Source of the DNA: Xanthostigma xanthostigma
Taxonomy: Eukaryota; Arthropoda; Insecta; Raphidioptera; Raphidiidae
DNA: 64,000 nucleotides
Assembly: GCA_963575645.1 (NCBI GenBank)
Contig: OY754468.1
Span: 3,162,001-3,226,000 of the forward strand
Direction: 5' to 3'
Part shown: in pieces, positions 39,901 through 54,900 of the stretch
Numbering within the stretch: position 1 is the first letter of the stretch
Layout: the number at the start of each line of letters is the position of its first letter
Made by a program: the position numbers and the translations under genes
The notes under the pieces: generated by a model
What the model was told of the DNA's origin: nothing
What the model saw: the letters and a program-made list of their open reading frames with translations, nothing else
Database searches by the model: none

Positions 39901-42900
39901 CAGAAAATTTTACATAGATTTTGTATAACAGAATTCGTCGAAACACTTTTTTTATACAGCTTTATATAGAAATAAAATGTATAAATTCAATTTTGTCTAA
40001 TCCATAGCATACACGGGGATCGTCTGTCTTCGTTTGTTGCATACTGTATTATGGGAATTTAAAAATTGCGTATGTTTTGTCTTAAAAAAAAAGATTGCAT
40101 TTGTTCAAAAACGAATGTCATTTCAAATCTTTTGACATTAGTATTTTGTGAAATGCAACGCCTTCTGAGTTAACGATTTGAATAACTAATTTTAATTATT
40201 AGAACATATTGCTTTGACAGATGCAAACGTCATTTTTGACATTTTTTACCATTCCAACACCATGGATGAGCGGAATGAAACCAAATTTTGGTAGAATATT
40301 TGATATGCAAATATGAAGAGGCCTATTGTTTTTGAGAGACGTCGGCGCAAGCGCAAAAGAAATATATATTATAATGTTGTTTTTATAAGATAATAGTATA
40401 CTTTTCATAACGGCTTATTATTTTGTTTTACAGGAGTTTTGTAAAATAAATTTTTGAAAAAAATCGGCGCATGCGTAGAAGAAATATATACTAATAGGCT
40501 GGTTTTTATATAATAACGGCATACTTTTCATAACGGTTTATTATTCTATCTATGTTTACAAAAGTTTTGTAAACTTTTTGGGAAAAATTGGCGCATGCGC
40601 AAAAGAAATATATGCAATAAAGTTGTTTTATATAATAATAGTATATATTTCATAATGGTTTAAAAGAAAGTTTTGTAAAAAGTTTTAGGGGGAAAGGCGG
40701 CGCATGCGCAGAAGAGATATGTGCTATAACATTGTTTTTATATAATAATGGTATATTTTTCATAATGGTTTAATATTCTAAAGTTTTGTATTTTTTTTTT
40801 TTTTTGGGGAAATCGGCGTATGCGCAACAGAGATATTTGCCATAACGTTGTTATTTGATATAATGGTATATTTATCAAAACTTTATATTATTTTATTCTA
40901 CAAGAAATTTTTGTAAAAAAAGTGTTTATAATATAAAAACGCCGGGGTGTATTATGTAAAATTTCACGCCTTGAAATTCTTGAACTACTTGCATACTCCC
41001 ACTGTTTACATATTGTTATAGCGCCTCTCTTGTTTCTTTTACAAAAGTATTTAAAAAGTACATAGTGTACGGAACCCTTCGTGTGCGAGTCCGACTCACA
41101 CTTGACCGGTTTTTTATATAATAATGGTATACTTTTCATAACGGTTTATTATTCTATTTATTTTTTCAAGAAAGTTTCGTTAAAATTTTTTTTTCTAAAC
41201 TTTATAGTTTCGGAAATATTTTGAAAATAAAACAAAAATCAGTCGCTCTTTTGTTTTATGGATCTGTCAGAAATAAACTAGTTCGGCATGCTTTGATTAA
41301 TTTTTACATGACGCGGAACATTTTATGTAGGTAACCATGGCAACGAATAGCAAATATCATATTGAATGCTAGCCATTACCCGCGTCACCTCACGCGATAT
41401 CAGAAATTTTATATTCTTTATTATAATCAAACGTCGACATTTTTGAAGTTGGAATGGTCCCGTCGCTCAATTGGCCGGAATTTTTTTAAAATCATGGATA
41501 AAATTCGTTGGCAATGCCAAAAGTACACTTATCTTTGATTAACGCCTGATTAGTACTCTTCTGGTCAATAATTTTATTTATTGAAGAGTACACCTGTTTT
41601 ACCCTATCGTAATATCATGATCTACTTAATTTGTACAATAAGCTATTTTAAAGAGATTTTACCAACTGACTACTTAAGGAGCTCTCATAAACTACTCAAA
41701 TTACTTAATACGAAAACAAAATATTTTTGGTGGGGGAACACGGGGTGTCAGACTCTCTAAGACCTGCAATGTCTTCGGTTTTGGTCGAAGGTGAAATAAA
41801 AGTCTACATTCACTAAAAAACTATCCTTCGGTCGAACCACGAATTCTGTCACCAGGATATCCAACTCGAGTATAGCGGTGAACCGACATCTGTCACATGA
41901 ACCAATATGGCGTCGCACACACGTTCATGGCTTACGTCATGTGTATAGTGTACTTTGGTAACTATGGCGAAAACAGGCGGAAAGAACCGAAGTTTTCCCA
42001 GGTAGCGTGCGCCAGAAAACGGCCTGTCTCGAAACACAGCAAGCACAGGAAACTAGGTCTCCTAGTTACAAACTTCGTGAATTGAGCTCTACACTTTATT
42101 TAATTAAATATTTCAGATATCGGAAGGAGCATTCAAAGCACACATATCGCTCTTACGCCAACTGGACTTCGAGCAGAGATCAGCATACGTGCTGACTCTA
42201 CGTGCCGCCGACAGCGGCTCGAAGCCTCTGTCAGCATTTGCGAGTGTAGCGATAGACGTACTGGACGTTCAAGATCAACCGCCGGTTTTTATCAACGCAC
42301 CGTACGGCGCTACTGTATCTGAAAATACACCGCCGGTAAGTATTCGTTTTGAACGGGATCTCTTTCCATTTAAACGCACCCACTCGGCCGGATTTTTTGC
42401 TGAATTTTTAGTGTTAAAAGAATAATATAATAACATGGCGGATCGTTAAAAATGTATATCCGCGGATACAGATCTGAATACGGATTTTTGGTTTCAAGAT
42501 CCGCGGATACGGATACAGATCTTAACTTTCTTAGAGTACGCGGCGGTAAATATTGCACATCGACCTTTGGAAAGAGACTATCTGTCATGGGAAAAAGTTA
42601 TCGACCTCTTTAAGAGTTAACTCTCATAACAGATTGTCTCTTTCCAAAGATCGATGTGAAATATCTCATTAAAAAGATAGTTGATTTAGTACCTTTGAGT
42701 TATGTACTATTAGTATGGTACTCACTACGATAAATGTTTGCAATATAAAGGTGCCAAATACGATTTAAAAAAATAAAAAATAATCTGAATTGAATTTAAC
42801 AGGTTTTCATTATTACCTAATCACCTATATATATATATAAAATTTCATCTATGAATTGAAAATTAATAAAGTAAAAGATCCGCCAAAAACTAACGGATAC

Positions 42901-45900
42901 GGATACGGATTTTTCTTCTTCCTTGGATATCTAAGAAAGCTAAGATCCGTATCCGTATCCGCGGATATTGAAACCAAATATCCGTATTCAGATCCGTATC
43001 CGCGGATATACATTTTTAACGATCTGGCACATCACTATTCTTGACACAGAATTTTCTGTCATGGAAATTGTTGACAGAAGTGACGTCACGCGTTTGCATA
43101 AAAAAAAACTTGATGGAGACGTTCCCCATCTAATACTCGGTTTCTCATATGATTTTCAGAATGTCATTTTTTCTCAACTAAACTGAACTACTTCGAAACA
43201 AATGACATTCTTAAATGTAATAATAATGCGTTTAACGTGTCCGTTTCTCGACTTTATGTCATAACAGACGCCATTCGCACCATTACTATTTTTTTCTACC
43301 ACACTTCCCGTAATTTCTACAATAATCTATCGTGTGCCACCTGTGGCACGCGTGCCATTGATTCTCCACCCCTGTGAATTTAAATTAATGGTAAGTTTTG
43401 AATGTAGGGAACGTCAATACTTTCAATAAAAGCAAAGGACGGCGATGTGGGTAGTCCAAGACCATTGCTGTTGACGATCGAAGGCGACACTTTGGGATAC
43501 TTCAAACTGATCACGGAAAAAGGAACGGGCCAAGCCATTCTTGTCACATCAGATGTACCGATGGATCGTGAAAACAGTCAAGTCCTGCAAAATGGAGGAA
43601 TATATACGTTCGTCGTTAAAGTGAGTTTTGAATTAAATATTTTTTTATACAAAAGAATAATACAGTGTAAACTCTTTATAACGAAACTCAAGGGACCGAG
43701 CATTTTTTATCGTTATAGAGAGTTATCGTTATATGGAGTGAAGAAAGAAAAACAACCAAATTACCAATAATCTTCAATGTACTGTATAATCTCTTTATAA
43801 CGAATTTTAAGGGACCGAACATTTTTTTCGTTATAAAGAATTTTCGTTATATGGAGGGAAGAAAGAAAAATAACCAATTTTCACAAAATTAATTTATTCC
43901 AAACACATATACCTATAGTTTGTTAAATTTGCCTGACGTTTTTCGCTATGCCAATATTTGTTTTGTATTTTAAGTATCTTATGCATGCCTTGGGATGTGG
44001 TGGAATAATCTTCATTAAATAATAGGAATTTTTCGGTAAGTTTGGCGTCATCAAGTGCTTGTTGAATAGGTGGTGATGGTTCAGAATGGTCCTCTTTATG
44101 TCTGTAAACATTTGCTGACGCCTAAATATGAACATATTTCTTCGTAATAGAGAATGGCTGTTGCGTTATAAAGAGGGTATTAATGTATAGGTTTTAAGGT
44201 AAACCAACCAAATTGTAAAAATTTCGACGTTATAGGGAGTTTTTCGTTATAACGAAGGACGTTATAAAGAGTTTACACTGTATGTGCATTATAAATTAAC
44301 AATGGTTGCTAATAAAAATCATTTTGGATTTTCGTCACATTTCAGTGAACGCAACAAAGCGTATCGAAAATATATCTGCGTCTCTTTCTTCGATGTAATT
44401 CCCTGATTTCTCCGATGATAAGATTGGTCTTTTTCTATGATGTTAACATGGGCGTACCCAGCTTTTAGGCCAGGAGGGGGCAAATTAGAAGTTTCTTAAG
44501 CCGGGTCCCCCATGCTCCGTTCCCCTCCTGGATACGCCAATGCTTACTGCTTAAAAAAAGACAGAAATATATCTTTGCACCCTAATGGTTCGATCGCGAT
44601 TTTATTCCAATGCTCGATATACAGTGTGGTCACTTAAGTGTGCAACATATGGGAAAATTTTTAATTAAATGCACAACCAAAATACTAATATTGCCAAAAG
44701 TTGGTGCATGTCCGATAATCATTTTAGGTGCTCTTAGAATTGTTGAAACTCAAAGAGCATACAGGATGGGTCAAAAAATATAAAAATTGTACAAGAGTAA
44801 AGTGCCCTTATTTCAAAAAATTCAGCGAAATGCTATAAGAAAAAGTTGTTTAGAATTAAAAGTTATGCCCAAATACCAAAACATGGCCTTCTAAGAAAAA
44901 ATGTCTTTTTTTTTGAAAAACCAAAATTATAATTTTTTTGAAAATTTTTTTATACTTACCTTAAACACACTAATAAATTATTCAAAATCAAATCAATTTC
45001 GCATAACTTTGTTCAAATTCAGGCATATTTGTAAAATTAACTTAGATTTTTAATTTTTTTTTAAATCACAAACTTTATGTTTGTTGCAACGATAATAAAC
45101 ACCCTGTATGCTGTTTGAGTTTCAACAATTCTAAGAGCACCTAAAATGATTATCGGACATGCACCAACTTTTGGCAATATGTACTTGTATTTTGGTTGTG
45201 CATTTAATTAAAAATTTTCCCATATGTTGCACACTTAAGTGACCACACTGTATAATAAAAGTATATGACTTTTTTAAATTGAGAGAACGAGATATTGAAA
45301 TAGAACCTTGCAATATTCTAAGAATCTACTCTTACAGGCAACAGAGCTGATAAATAATGAGCTACCATCGGAATCGACCGAGACCCAAGTAACCGTTGTC
45401 ATAACGGATGTAGACGATCAAATCCCCGAGTTCAACAGCGGTTCGTTTGAAATAAACATCCCCGAAGATATCCAAAACGACACTCCTCTGCCTGGTCTGA
45501 ATATTGTCGTCACAGATGGAGACATCGGTAACAATGCCAAGTACGAACTCGTGCTCAAGGATATCAAGAATTCAAAAGGCGTTTTTGAAGTCAGTCCTAG
45601 AAAAGGCGAAGGCAGAACTCCGGTTGTTATCAAAGTAACTGACAACGCAAAACTGGATTACGACGTTGAAGATATATCAAAAAGAACTTTAGAATTTGAA
45701 ATAATCGCGTATGTTGACGACGTTGAAGCAGCGAAAACCAATATTATCGTGCATTTGTTGGACTCGAATGATAATCCGCCCGTTTTTGATAAAAATAATT
45801 ACAGGTACGTAACAATTTATTATAGGTTAGGTATTATTATTAACAATCTATGTGTATGAAAAGTGTCCGTCAAAAAGAGTGAAATTAAGATGGCGCTACC

Positions 45901-48900
45901 GTAGGAAGAGTGTCAATTTTTCTCTGATGATTTTATAGGTTATATTTACCAAATAATTGTTTGATTACGTAAAGTTTTATTTACTGTGAATATATTAACT
46001 AGTTTAGTTGCCAAAAATCTATACTAATATATAAAGCTGAAGAGTTTGTTTGTTTGAACGCGCTAATCTCAGAAACTACTGGTTCAAATTGAAAAAAAAT
46101 ATTTTTGTTGGATAGCCCATTTATCGAGGAAGGCTATAGGCTATATAATATCACGCTACGACCATTAGGAGCGGAGCATTAATGAAAAATGTATCTCAAA
46201 AATAAGCTTCTATTCAGGTGAAATGCACTAACTAAATATTCTCATATTAGCGTTGTGAGTACACAACGTCGGATGGCTCAATCGGTAGAGCATGCGACTG
46301 TCAATATCAGGGTCGGGGGTTCGAGCCCCACGTTGGGCGAAAATATTTTTATTTTTTTTTATTTTCTACATTGCTTTCTTCTCAGGCTTATATTTAAATT
46401 TATTTAATTAATTAAAAAAAATATTAGTATAAAAAAGTATAAATACTGCTTTTTATCGACAAAAGCTTTTGAACAGTAACTCCGATCATCATGAAATTTG
46501 GACACAACATTCATCTCGGTAAACTAAGATGAATGTGTGTACTCATGTTCCTCCCTTCCCCATTCGTTCTTTTACACCCGGGTGAAACCGGACGGGACCG
46601 CTAGTATTAAATATTTCCTTTCAGCACACTTCACTTTGTCTACAACTACATTACATACTTTTTCTACACTAGCGCCATTGTGGTCACTTTTTGAACTGTT
46701 ATTTGACGCTTTCAAATGGACACTTTTTCAGTTTTACCCCCATATAAGATGGTTCTCCTTATCCTCTACTCTCCATAATAGGTATGTTCCAACTTCCAAG
46801 CAGTCAGCAAACGGACACGAAATCGTCACCCTCATGCGCAGCTAGTTGAAACGTGTTCCAAAACCGATTCAGTTTCGTTTTAGCTACTGCGCATGCGGGT
46901 GACGGTTTCGTGTTCGTTTGCTGGCTGCATGCAACATACCTTAAGGCAGCTGCACACGAGGCTAGAAACGATGCTAGATTTGCCTACTAGTTTTCTAGCG
47001 CTGGTTTACTTGATTGCTGTTAAGTGCTCGCTTCACACGAAACTATTTTTCAAGCTTGATTTGTGGATAGATCTGGTGCGCGCGCAGTGACAGTTCGAAT
47101 ATAAACAAAGAGCAAAACGTGTCTTGTCTGACTCTAAACAGAATGCGACACTATGTTGGTTTGTGAGTGTTTGTTCAAGTGCCCACGCGACAAGATACTG
47201 ATTCCTGATTGGTTCTTGCTCATACCAAATCTCGCAGGGAAAATAGCCCTTGTTCTAATTTTAAAACCTATCTTATGAGCTAGCAGGCCAGCCCGCAGTG
47301 ACGTCATTTCTAGCTTCGTACCCAGCCTCCCGGCTAGCAGAACTCCTAGCAGCGTTTCTAGCCTCGTGTGCAGCGGCCTTTATATTACTAGCTGTAACTC
47401 GAAGTTCGCTCACGTTAATGTCGAATTTTCGGCTACTCTTCAAGAAGCGCGTGACATCGTGGACTCTACGAAAGCAAAGGACTGTTCGTTGAGTAGTTTA
47501 GCGCTGCAACAGCTAGGATCTCTTGTTTAGATTCAACAGAGTTCAATAAAACAATATTAATAAGAAAAGGGAACACTAATGTCTTATAATTTTAGGTTGC
47601 ACGTTGCTGAAAATTCTCCAAGAGGCAAAAAAATAGCTGACATTAAAGCGACGGATCAAGACAGCGGAGATTATGGAAAAATTTCATACTTTTTGCGAGG
47701 TTTCGGTGCAGAAAAATTCAAAACAAATCTTAACAGTGGCGGCTTATATGTCGATCAAAATTTAGATTACGAAAATCAAAAGAGTTATTCTTTAACTCTC
47801 GAAGCTATCGACGGAGGAAATAGAATCACATCGGTGAACTTGTTTCTTGATGTCGACGATGTTAACGATAATCATCCTCAGTTCGAGAGTCGAGAATATA
47901 TGAGGACGGTCAGAGAAGGCGCCACGAGTTTTGAACCTCAACTTTTTGTTCATGTAAGTAATATTAAAAAAAAAAATGTCATCTCGGTTGTCGAGCGTCT
48001 TCGATCTACAATCTTTCTCTCTTAAGGAGGTTGATGCGTGACAGTCCCAATCAAAAGTAAGTCGAATTCTAAATGGGAACTTTTCCATAATCAATTTTTA
48101 CAAAAGGTTATAAGTCGATGATACCAATAAATTATTGTCATAAAGGCATAAATAAATAATTTTTTTTAATATTAATTAAATATTTCAGTATTTTACTTAA
48201 TGGACTAACTTTTGAATTTTTTGTACAAAGTTAGGTTGGAAAAAATAAATATCTGTATTTTACATATTTTTTGCAGTAAATAATTAAAAAAAGAAATTAG
48301 AAGTAATAAAAATTAAAATTAAATCATTAAAAAGTTATAAATTCAATTAAAATTGTCAAGAATAAAAGTCCATAATTGAAAAGTGCTAAGGTTTAATAAT
48401 TTTTTTTATTGATTAAAAGTATCCTAATTAAATTGGAAAAAATATTAAAATATGCGTAAGACATCGATGCTTTACATAGTTAGTTTTCGGAACTGCTGAC
48501 ATTATTTGGTTATTTGCAAAAAATTAAAATGTACCGTTTGCATGCTAGATTGATATATTTTCCATAAGACTACATGTAAAAGCTTTTTTTAATTTTTAAC
48601 TTTATAAATCTCCTAATGATTTTGGATTTTTTACAGAAAATTTTGTCATAAAAAAATCTATTAAAAAAACTTTATTTCAAATTTTTTTCATTATCTTCGT
48701 AAAACGGCTCAACCTCCTTAAAGGTGGGCTCTGGGAATGTGAGTCGTATTACGAAGTGAGTTTTAGCTGTGTTTAACGAGAGAGAGAGTATTGTTTTTTG
48801 ACTTCTGGTAGGAGAAATCCCAGTGAACAAGATAATTATTTTCTTAGGCTACTGACATCGACGGGCCGACTCAAGGCGGAGGCAAAATATTCTACTCGAT

Positions 48901-51900
48901 AGAATCGTCAAACAGCATATCGGAAAATTTAAACAGCAGTCGCATTTTCTCAATCGATTCAAATTCAGGAGAGATAAGAATCGAGAGAGCCGTTCACTCG
49001 ATGGATACTCCGAGAGGACAGTACGACCTCATCATTAAAGCCACAGATGGAGGTAAGCATTATAAAGATCGGATTTTATTTTTCGGTTGAATTTTCATCA
49101 TGCGATAGATTAATTGCGATGAAATTTGAGAAGAAAGCGACGACTGAATCGATGAAAAGCAATACCGATATTAAAAAGTGCATGTAATGGCCGTGTTTGT
49201 TGGCAAGTTCTGAATTGGTTGTTGTAGTGTTAAAGCGCTAAACTGTTTTGACACAGGGACGTGCTTGTTGCTCATATTTTTAAAGTCTTCCAATCTGATT
49301 CTCGTCGTTTTTGACTACTAGCAAATCTCAAACTTTTAGGGTAGCTCCATAGGTAGAACGAAGTTGAAACAGTTCGAATAGTTCCAGATTTTGACACGCA
49401 AACGCGCAGTTGTGTCCAAAGAGTTCTGTATTGCCGACAAAAGCTTTCGGTGATTTTTCACTCGGCACTTGGTAGAACATGATTAATATAAAATAAATAA
49501 TAAAACACTTGAAAATTCTACAAATATTTTCTTTCTCGAATATTTGTAGAATTTTCAAGTGTTTTATTGTTTATTTTATGCTTTCGGAGTTAAGAACCAG
49601 TTCAGAACTTCCCATCAAATATTCATTAATAGAGATGGGCACATGAAAAACGTAATATAGATGGCAGCAGGTATATAGCTACCTAAGTTGATAGAAAAAC
49701 GCACTGTTTCCGTTCTGATAGCATGCAACCACTTTTTTTTCAGTTTCAAATCCTTTGGAAATACAAACATTTTATAATTTGAGCGTTGATAAACACAACA
49801 CATCGGCAATGTCAATGATTTATTATTTTAAATAAACTTATTTTGTACACAGTAATATGAATGGTTCACAAATCGAGGTGGTTATATAGCTGGCGCCTCT
49901 AGCGGTCAAGTTTAGCAGTGCCCATCCTCATTGCGTTTCAACATTGATACTCTGAGGATGACTTAAAGTATTGCTTTTGCTCGATTCTGTAGCCACGAAG
50001 TCTTCCTTCTCAGTTTCCGTTGCAACATCACTTGATAATAATTTTACTAGGTGTGCCGTCTCTGCATAACGAAACTCGAGTGTTAATTCGCGTCGGCATT
50101 GCCGGCAATCAGCGTCCCGTTTTCAAAGGGAATTACAATTCACGCAACGTTTCGCTGTTTCCCGGTTCGAATTTAATGGATTATAAAGCGACAGTTCAAG
50201 AAAACGCTCCTCCCGGAACAAACGTTACGACAGTCGTTGCCACCGACCCTGACGGAATAGATTCGTTACTAACTTATTCTATTGTTGGCGGACATAAAGA
50301 TAACTTCATTATCGATAAGAAGTACGTATTTTTATAGCGATTTTAGTTGGAAGAAATATTTAATCCATAATTACATCAGGGAAACCCTGAATCTTTGGTA
50401 TGTTTGTCGTTTTCCAGTTGTCTGATGCATTTATGAATTAAATATTTCATCCAAATGAAGAATTAGTCGGGGCATCGGGTCAAATATAATAAAAAATTAA
50501 TTATTTGTTTTTTTTTTTTGACGTGATAACGTCTTATAAATTGATGAAACACCAGCTGCACGCACGAAAAAGTGTAACGTTCCGCCTGACCCTGTGCGTG
50601 CAAGCGAGAGCGCAGTAGGTTTCGGCCCAAGTTTGACAGCTACTAAAATTTAGGTTATGTATTACGGAATACGTTATCACGTAAAACTATCGTCCGTAAA
50701 CCGACTTTACAGACATCCAATTTTTTTTTACATTATAAATGCAATTTTATTTCATACACTGAGCGGGGTGGCGTAGCGGTGAGAGCACTAGACTCGCATT
50801 CGGGAGGTACCGGGTTCGAATCCCGGCGGGGGCAGATGTGGCTGGGAGTTTTTCCCACTGCCTCTCGCCGAAAAACGGTAATTCCTGTACCGGCCATCTT
50901 GTTGAGGTTTTCCATGGTTTCCCTCAACAATTCCAGATAAATATCGAGATGGCTCCTTATTCAAGGCCATGGCCGAATACCTATCAAACTCCTATCCTCA
51001 AAATTTGCCTACCTTATACTAATTTCCTAAAAATTCCTTCATTCGTCCATTGCTATTAATTAAGTTGAAGTTTAAAAATGTAGAAAATAACGGGAAGTGT
51101 GGTAGAAAAAAAATAGTAATGGTGCGAATGGCGTCTGTTATGACATAAAGTCGAGAAACGGACGTTAAACGCATTATTATTAATTTTATTTCATACTTTT
51201 TAATATAATCAACCAAAAACTAAATATTTGAGCTCAAAATCGGAGATGAGAGCTGAAGAACTTGAAAACGGCTGAACCGATTTCCACTAAACAATGCTCA
51301 GAACAATCTCGCAAATATAAGCTTTCAAACAAACAAAAACGAACGCATGGTAATCAATTCATTTGTTTTGAAGCTACAATGCCACAGATAGACAAAAGCT
51401 TCAAACTTATAATATTTTTTTGTTTCGGAGGTTAATAAAACAATCTTTAATATTAAATCATACGAGTTGCATAGCTGCAATTCCAACCCCCAGGGCTGGT
51501 TAAATTAATATGTGTATGAATAAACGATTTATAATTTTGAAGATCGGGGTTGATAACAACATCTTCGTATTCGAATTTCGACTTGGATACGAATCCGAAA
51601 CAATATAGCGTCGTCGTAAACGCTGTGGATAACGGTCTTCCCATACACGAAACGGCAACTGCAACAGTCTATATTATGATCGAAGACGTCAACAACAAGC
51701 CACCGATTTTCAACGTGACTAATTCAACTGCTTACGTGTCCGAAAGAGCACTTCCCGGAGATTATGTCATCGGAGTCAAAGCGTACGATAGGGATGAAAG
51801 TTCAAAACTTGAATATTCTATCGTTGAACCAATCAGGGCCAAGGACAAAACAGGTGAATTTAAGATAATGTCATATATTTTTTGTGACAACCGTGCTGAA

Positions 51901-54900
51901 AATATTTGTCTCAAAAACTATGTTAACATTTCTTGCGCCACGAATCTAAAAGGCTCGGAAGTTAGATGCGAACGCGGGCTTGCGCTTGTACAGTCGGTTG
52001 AAAAACTAGAAACTCGCAACTCAACAAAACTAAAATAACAATAACAACTTGACAATAGCGTACTCGATTGTACTTTAAAGCAGGAAAGCGACAAGTGACA
52101 AAGGCAACGAACGATCACGGCCAATCACTGACGAGCGCACGTTCCGTGCAGGTAGCTGGGAGGTGGTGGGAGTCACAACGGCTCTAAAATGTGCCTTTGC
52201 GACGCTGTTTGTGACTAACTTCCGAACCTTTTCGATCCGTGGCGCGTATTATAAATATTCGTTGTTTTGCAGGCGCAGCGGTGAAATCATCCGCGCAATA
52301 CGACTACAAAAATGCGTTTAAGATAACCCAAGACGGTGACGTGTTGGTGAACAAAAGTCTCAGTTATAACGACGCCGCTGTCATAATTCTCACCGTCCAG
52401 GTGCAGGATACGGCAGCGCAGATAAATGCGCAGGACCAAATCGCCAGGACAGAGCTGACCATTTATATTCAGGCCTATTCCGACAACAATCCAATCTTCG
52501 TAGCTATGGAGTAAGTAGTGGTTTTGTAATAAGACCAAGGCTTGAGAACAGCAGAGCCCGTGTTTATATCAAGGTCATTTAGATTAGCCAGTTAATCGGA
52601 CGGTTAGTTAAACAAAGAAGGCTTATAAATAAAGGAAGCTTAGCCTTCTGGTTAAACAAAATTATTTCAGTTTGCGAAGGCGATCATCAGTTTGGACTTT
52701 GGTAGACTAAGTTTAGCCTTGATCGAGAAAAACATGATTGATAATTTTGAGGGCTGGTCCATATGAGAAGATTTTGTAGTGTTGGTGGTTGATCAGGTTC
52801 TTTTAAATTAGCAATAGTCTTGAATTTGATTTAATAATGATTTATTTACAACACCAACGTCAACGTATGCCCCTGTCCTCTTGTCCACTACCAGACTTCC
52901 TCTCCTTCCAAATATACATATATTTATATCAATTTGAAATGCAAACCCATGCGCATTTAACTAGACCACTTAAGTAAAGTGTTATAGTGAAATACTACGT
53001 TTGCAGTCTACATTGCAACTGATATACGTAACTTAACCTACATACTGTATATACAGTACAGATTGACTAGAAAATAAATCAGTAGGTGCAAGAAGATATG
53101 CTTTTCTTATACGTTATTTTTGCACATATCGCTTCAATAGCGGTATGTGCTCTATTATCGCTTTGAGCGTTAGAACTGACTTTCGTCCATACAAGAAGTT
53201 ATATCTAAGCTAATTTCACACGAAATTCAATTAAAATTGTAGTTTTTTGAAAAGAGCAGATTTTGTTCTGTAAAATAGAATCATTTTTAAATTGATTTGA
53301 GGTCATAATTACTTCGAAAATTGTAATTGAAAATCACGAATAGCAGTCGTCGGTTGGTCTGTATGAATGTACGTACGTCCGAGCTCTACTATTTAATTTG
53401 TTTTTTTCAATTTTTAATTATTTATTTCTTTAAATTTTTTAAAATGACTACTTTTAAATTGTTTTTTTTTTTTAATTTTTATTATACAGTGGAAAACTTG
53501 CGGGATGTGCATTTTTGATTTTGCCAACTATTTTTTATATACAGTAGAACGCCGATTATCCGAACGCCGATTAACCGAATCGCCAATTATCCGAATCGCC
53601 AATTATCCGAATCGGTCCTACGCGTAATATAAAAATTAAAACCAAGTAATTTTTCAATAAAAACAAGTTTTGTGGGGACGCAAGAATACAAAAATGCGAC
53701 TGACAATTGCCGTGTAGACGTTACAATGGTATCAGCACACGTCGAAGTTGAACTCGCTGGAGTCCAGATATTATATTTCAACTGTTATGGTTGAAAGCTA
53801 GAGGCAAGACACTACATGTCCGATTATCCGAATCGACCCCAGTCCCAATTAGTGATGTGCCAGATATCCGTATCCATATCCGCGGATATCTGAGGGAGAA
53901 GAAAGATCTGTATCTGTATCAGTTAGTTTTTGGCCGATCTTTTACGGATCTTTTACCTTATTAATTTTCAATTCATAAATGAAATTTTATATATATAGGT
54001 GATTAGGTAATAATGAAAAACTGTTAAATTCCATTCAGATTATTTTTCATTTTTTAAAATCGTATTTGGCACCTTTATATTGCAAGCATTTATCGTAGTG
54101 AGTACCATACCAATAGTACACAACTCAAAGGTACTAAAAAACTATCTTTATAGTGAGATATTGCACATCGATCTTTGGAAAGAGACAATCTGTTATGAGA
54201 GTTAACTCTTAAAGAGGTCAATAACTTTTTCCCATAACAGATAGTCTCTTTCCAAAAGTCGATGTGCAATATTTACCGCCGCTTACTCTAAGAAAGTTAA
54301 GATCTGTATCCGCGGATCTTGAAACCAAATATCCGTATTCAGATCCGTATCCGCGGATATACATTTTTAACGATCCGGCACATCACTAGCCCCAATTAAT
54401 TCGGATAATCGGCGTTCTACTGTACTTCACAAATTTGACTTGCAAAATTATTTATTTTAATCGAATTGAGTGTATATTTTTATAAAAAAATCAACGAGTT
54501 CAGCCAACGAGATTAACCAAAACTTTCGTGTTCATTACTAAAGACCTTTTCGAAGTGCATTTTTCATATAATTATCGATGGTTGTTTTTTCGTAGGTTGG
54601 ATAAAATAAATCAACAAAGTCATCTGCAAATCACATTCGACCAGGCTAAACAAACAGTAAATATCAAAATTCCAGAAGAGCAACCGATTGGCTACAAACT
54701 ATTGAGTCTTCAGGCCCGTGATCCTACGACAGGGGGCTCAATTGTCAAATTCAAACCAACTCAACTCGGTACCGATCTATTCACGGTGCTGCAAAACGGA
54801 GAAATTATTCTGACTAAACGATTAGATTATGAGAGCCTGACGGATAAGGTTTTGAATCTCAAAGTGGAAGCGATCAGCGACGACGAGTCGAGAAGATCAC

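Noticed and set aside
40330..40830. CRISPR-like array
   Set aside because: Units are 105-125 bp with diverged repeats and conserved spacers, in a eukaryotic intron that also matches a transposable repeat.
44340..44610. Possible old viral insertion
   Set aside because: No viral protein motif in any frame here or elsewhere in the window; the block is a two-copy dispersed repeat.
46267..46339. Functional tRNA gene
   Set aside because: The anticodon stem is mismatched and the block lies inside a Helitron shared with another copy, so it is a captured pseudo-tRNA.
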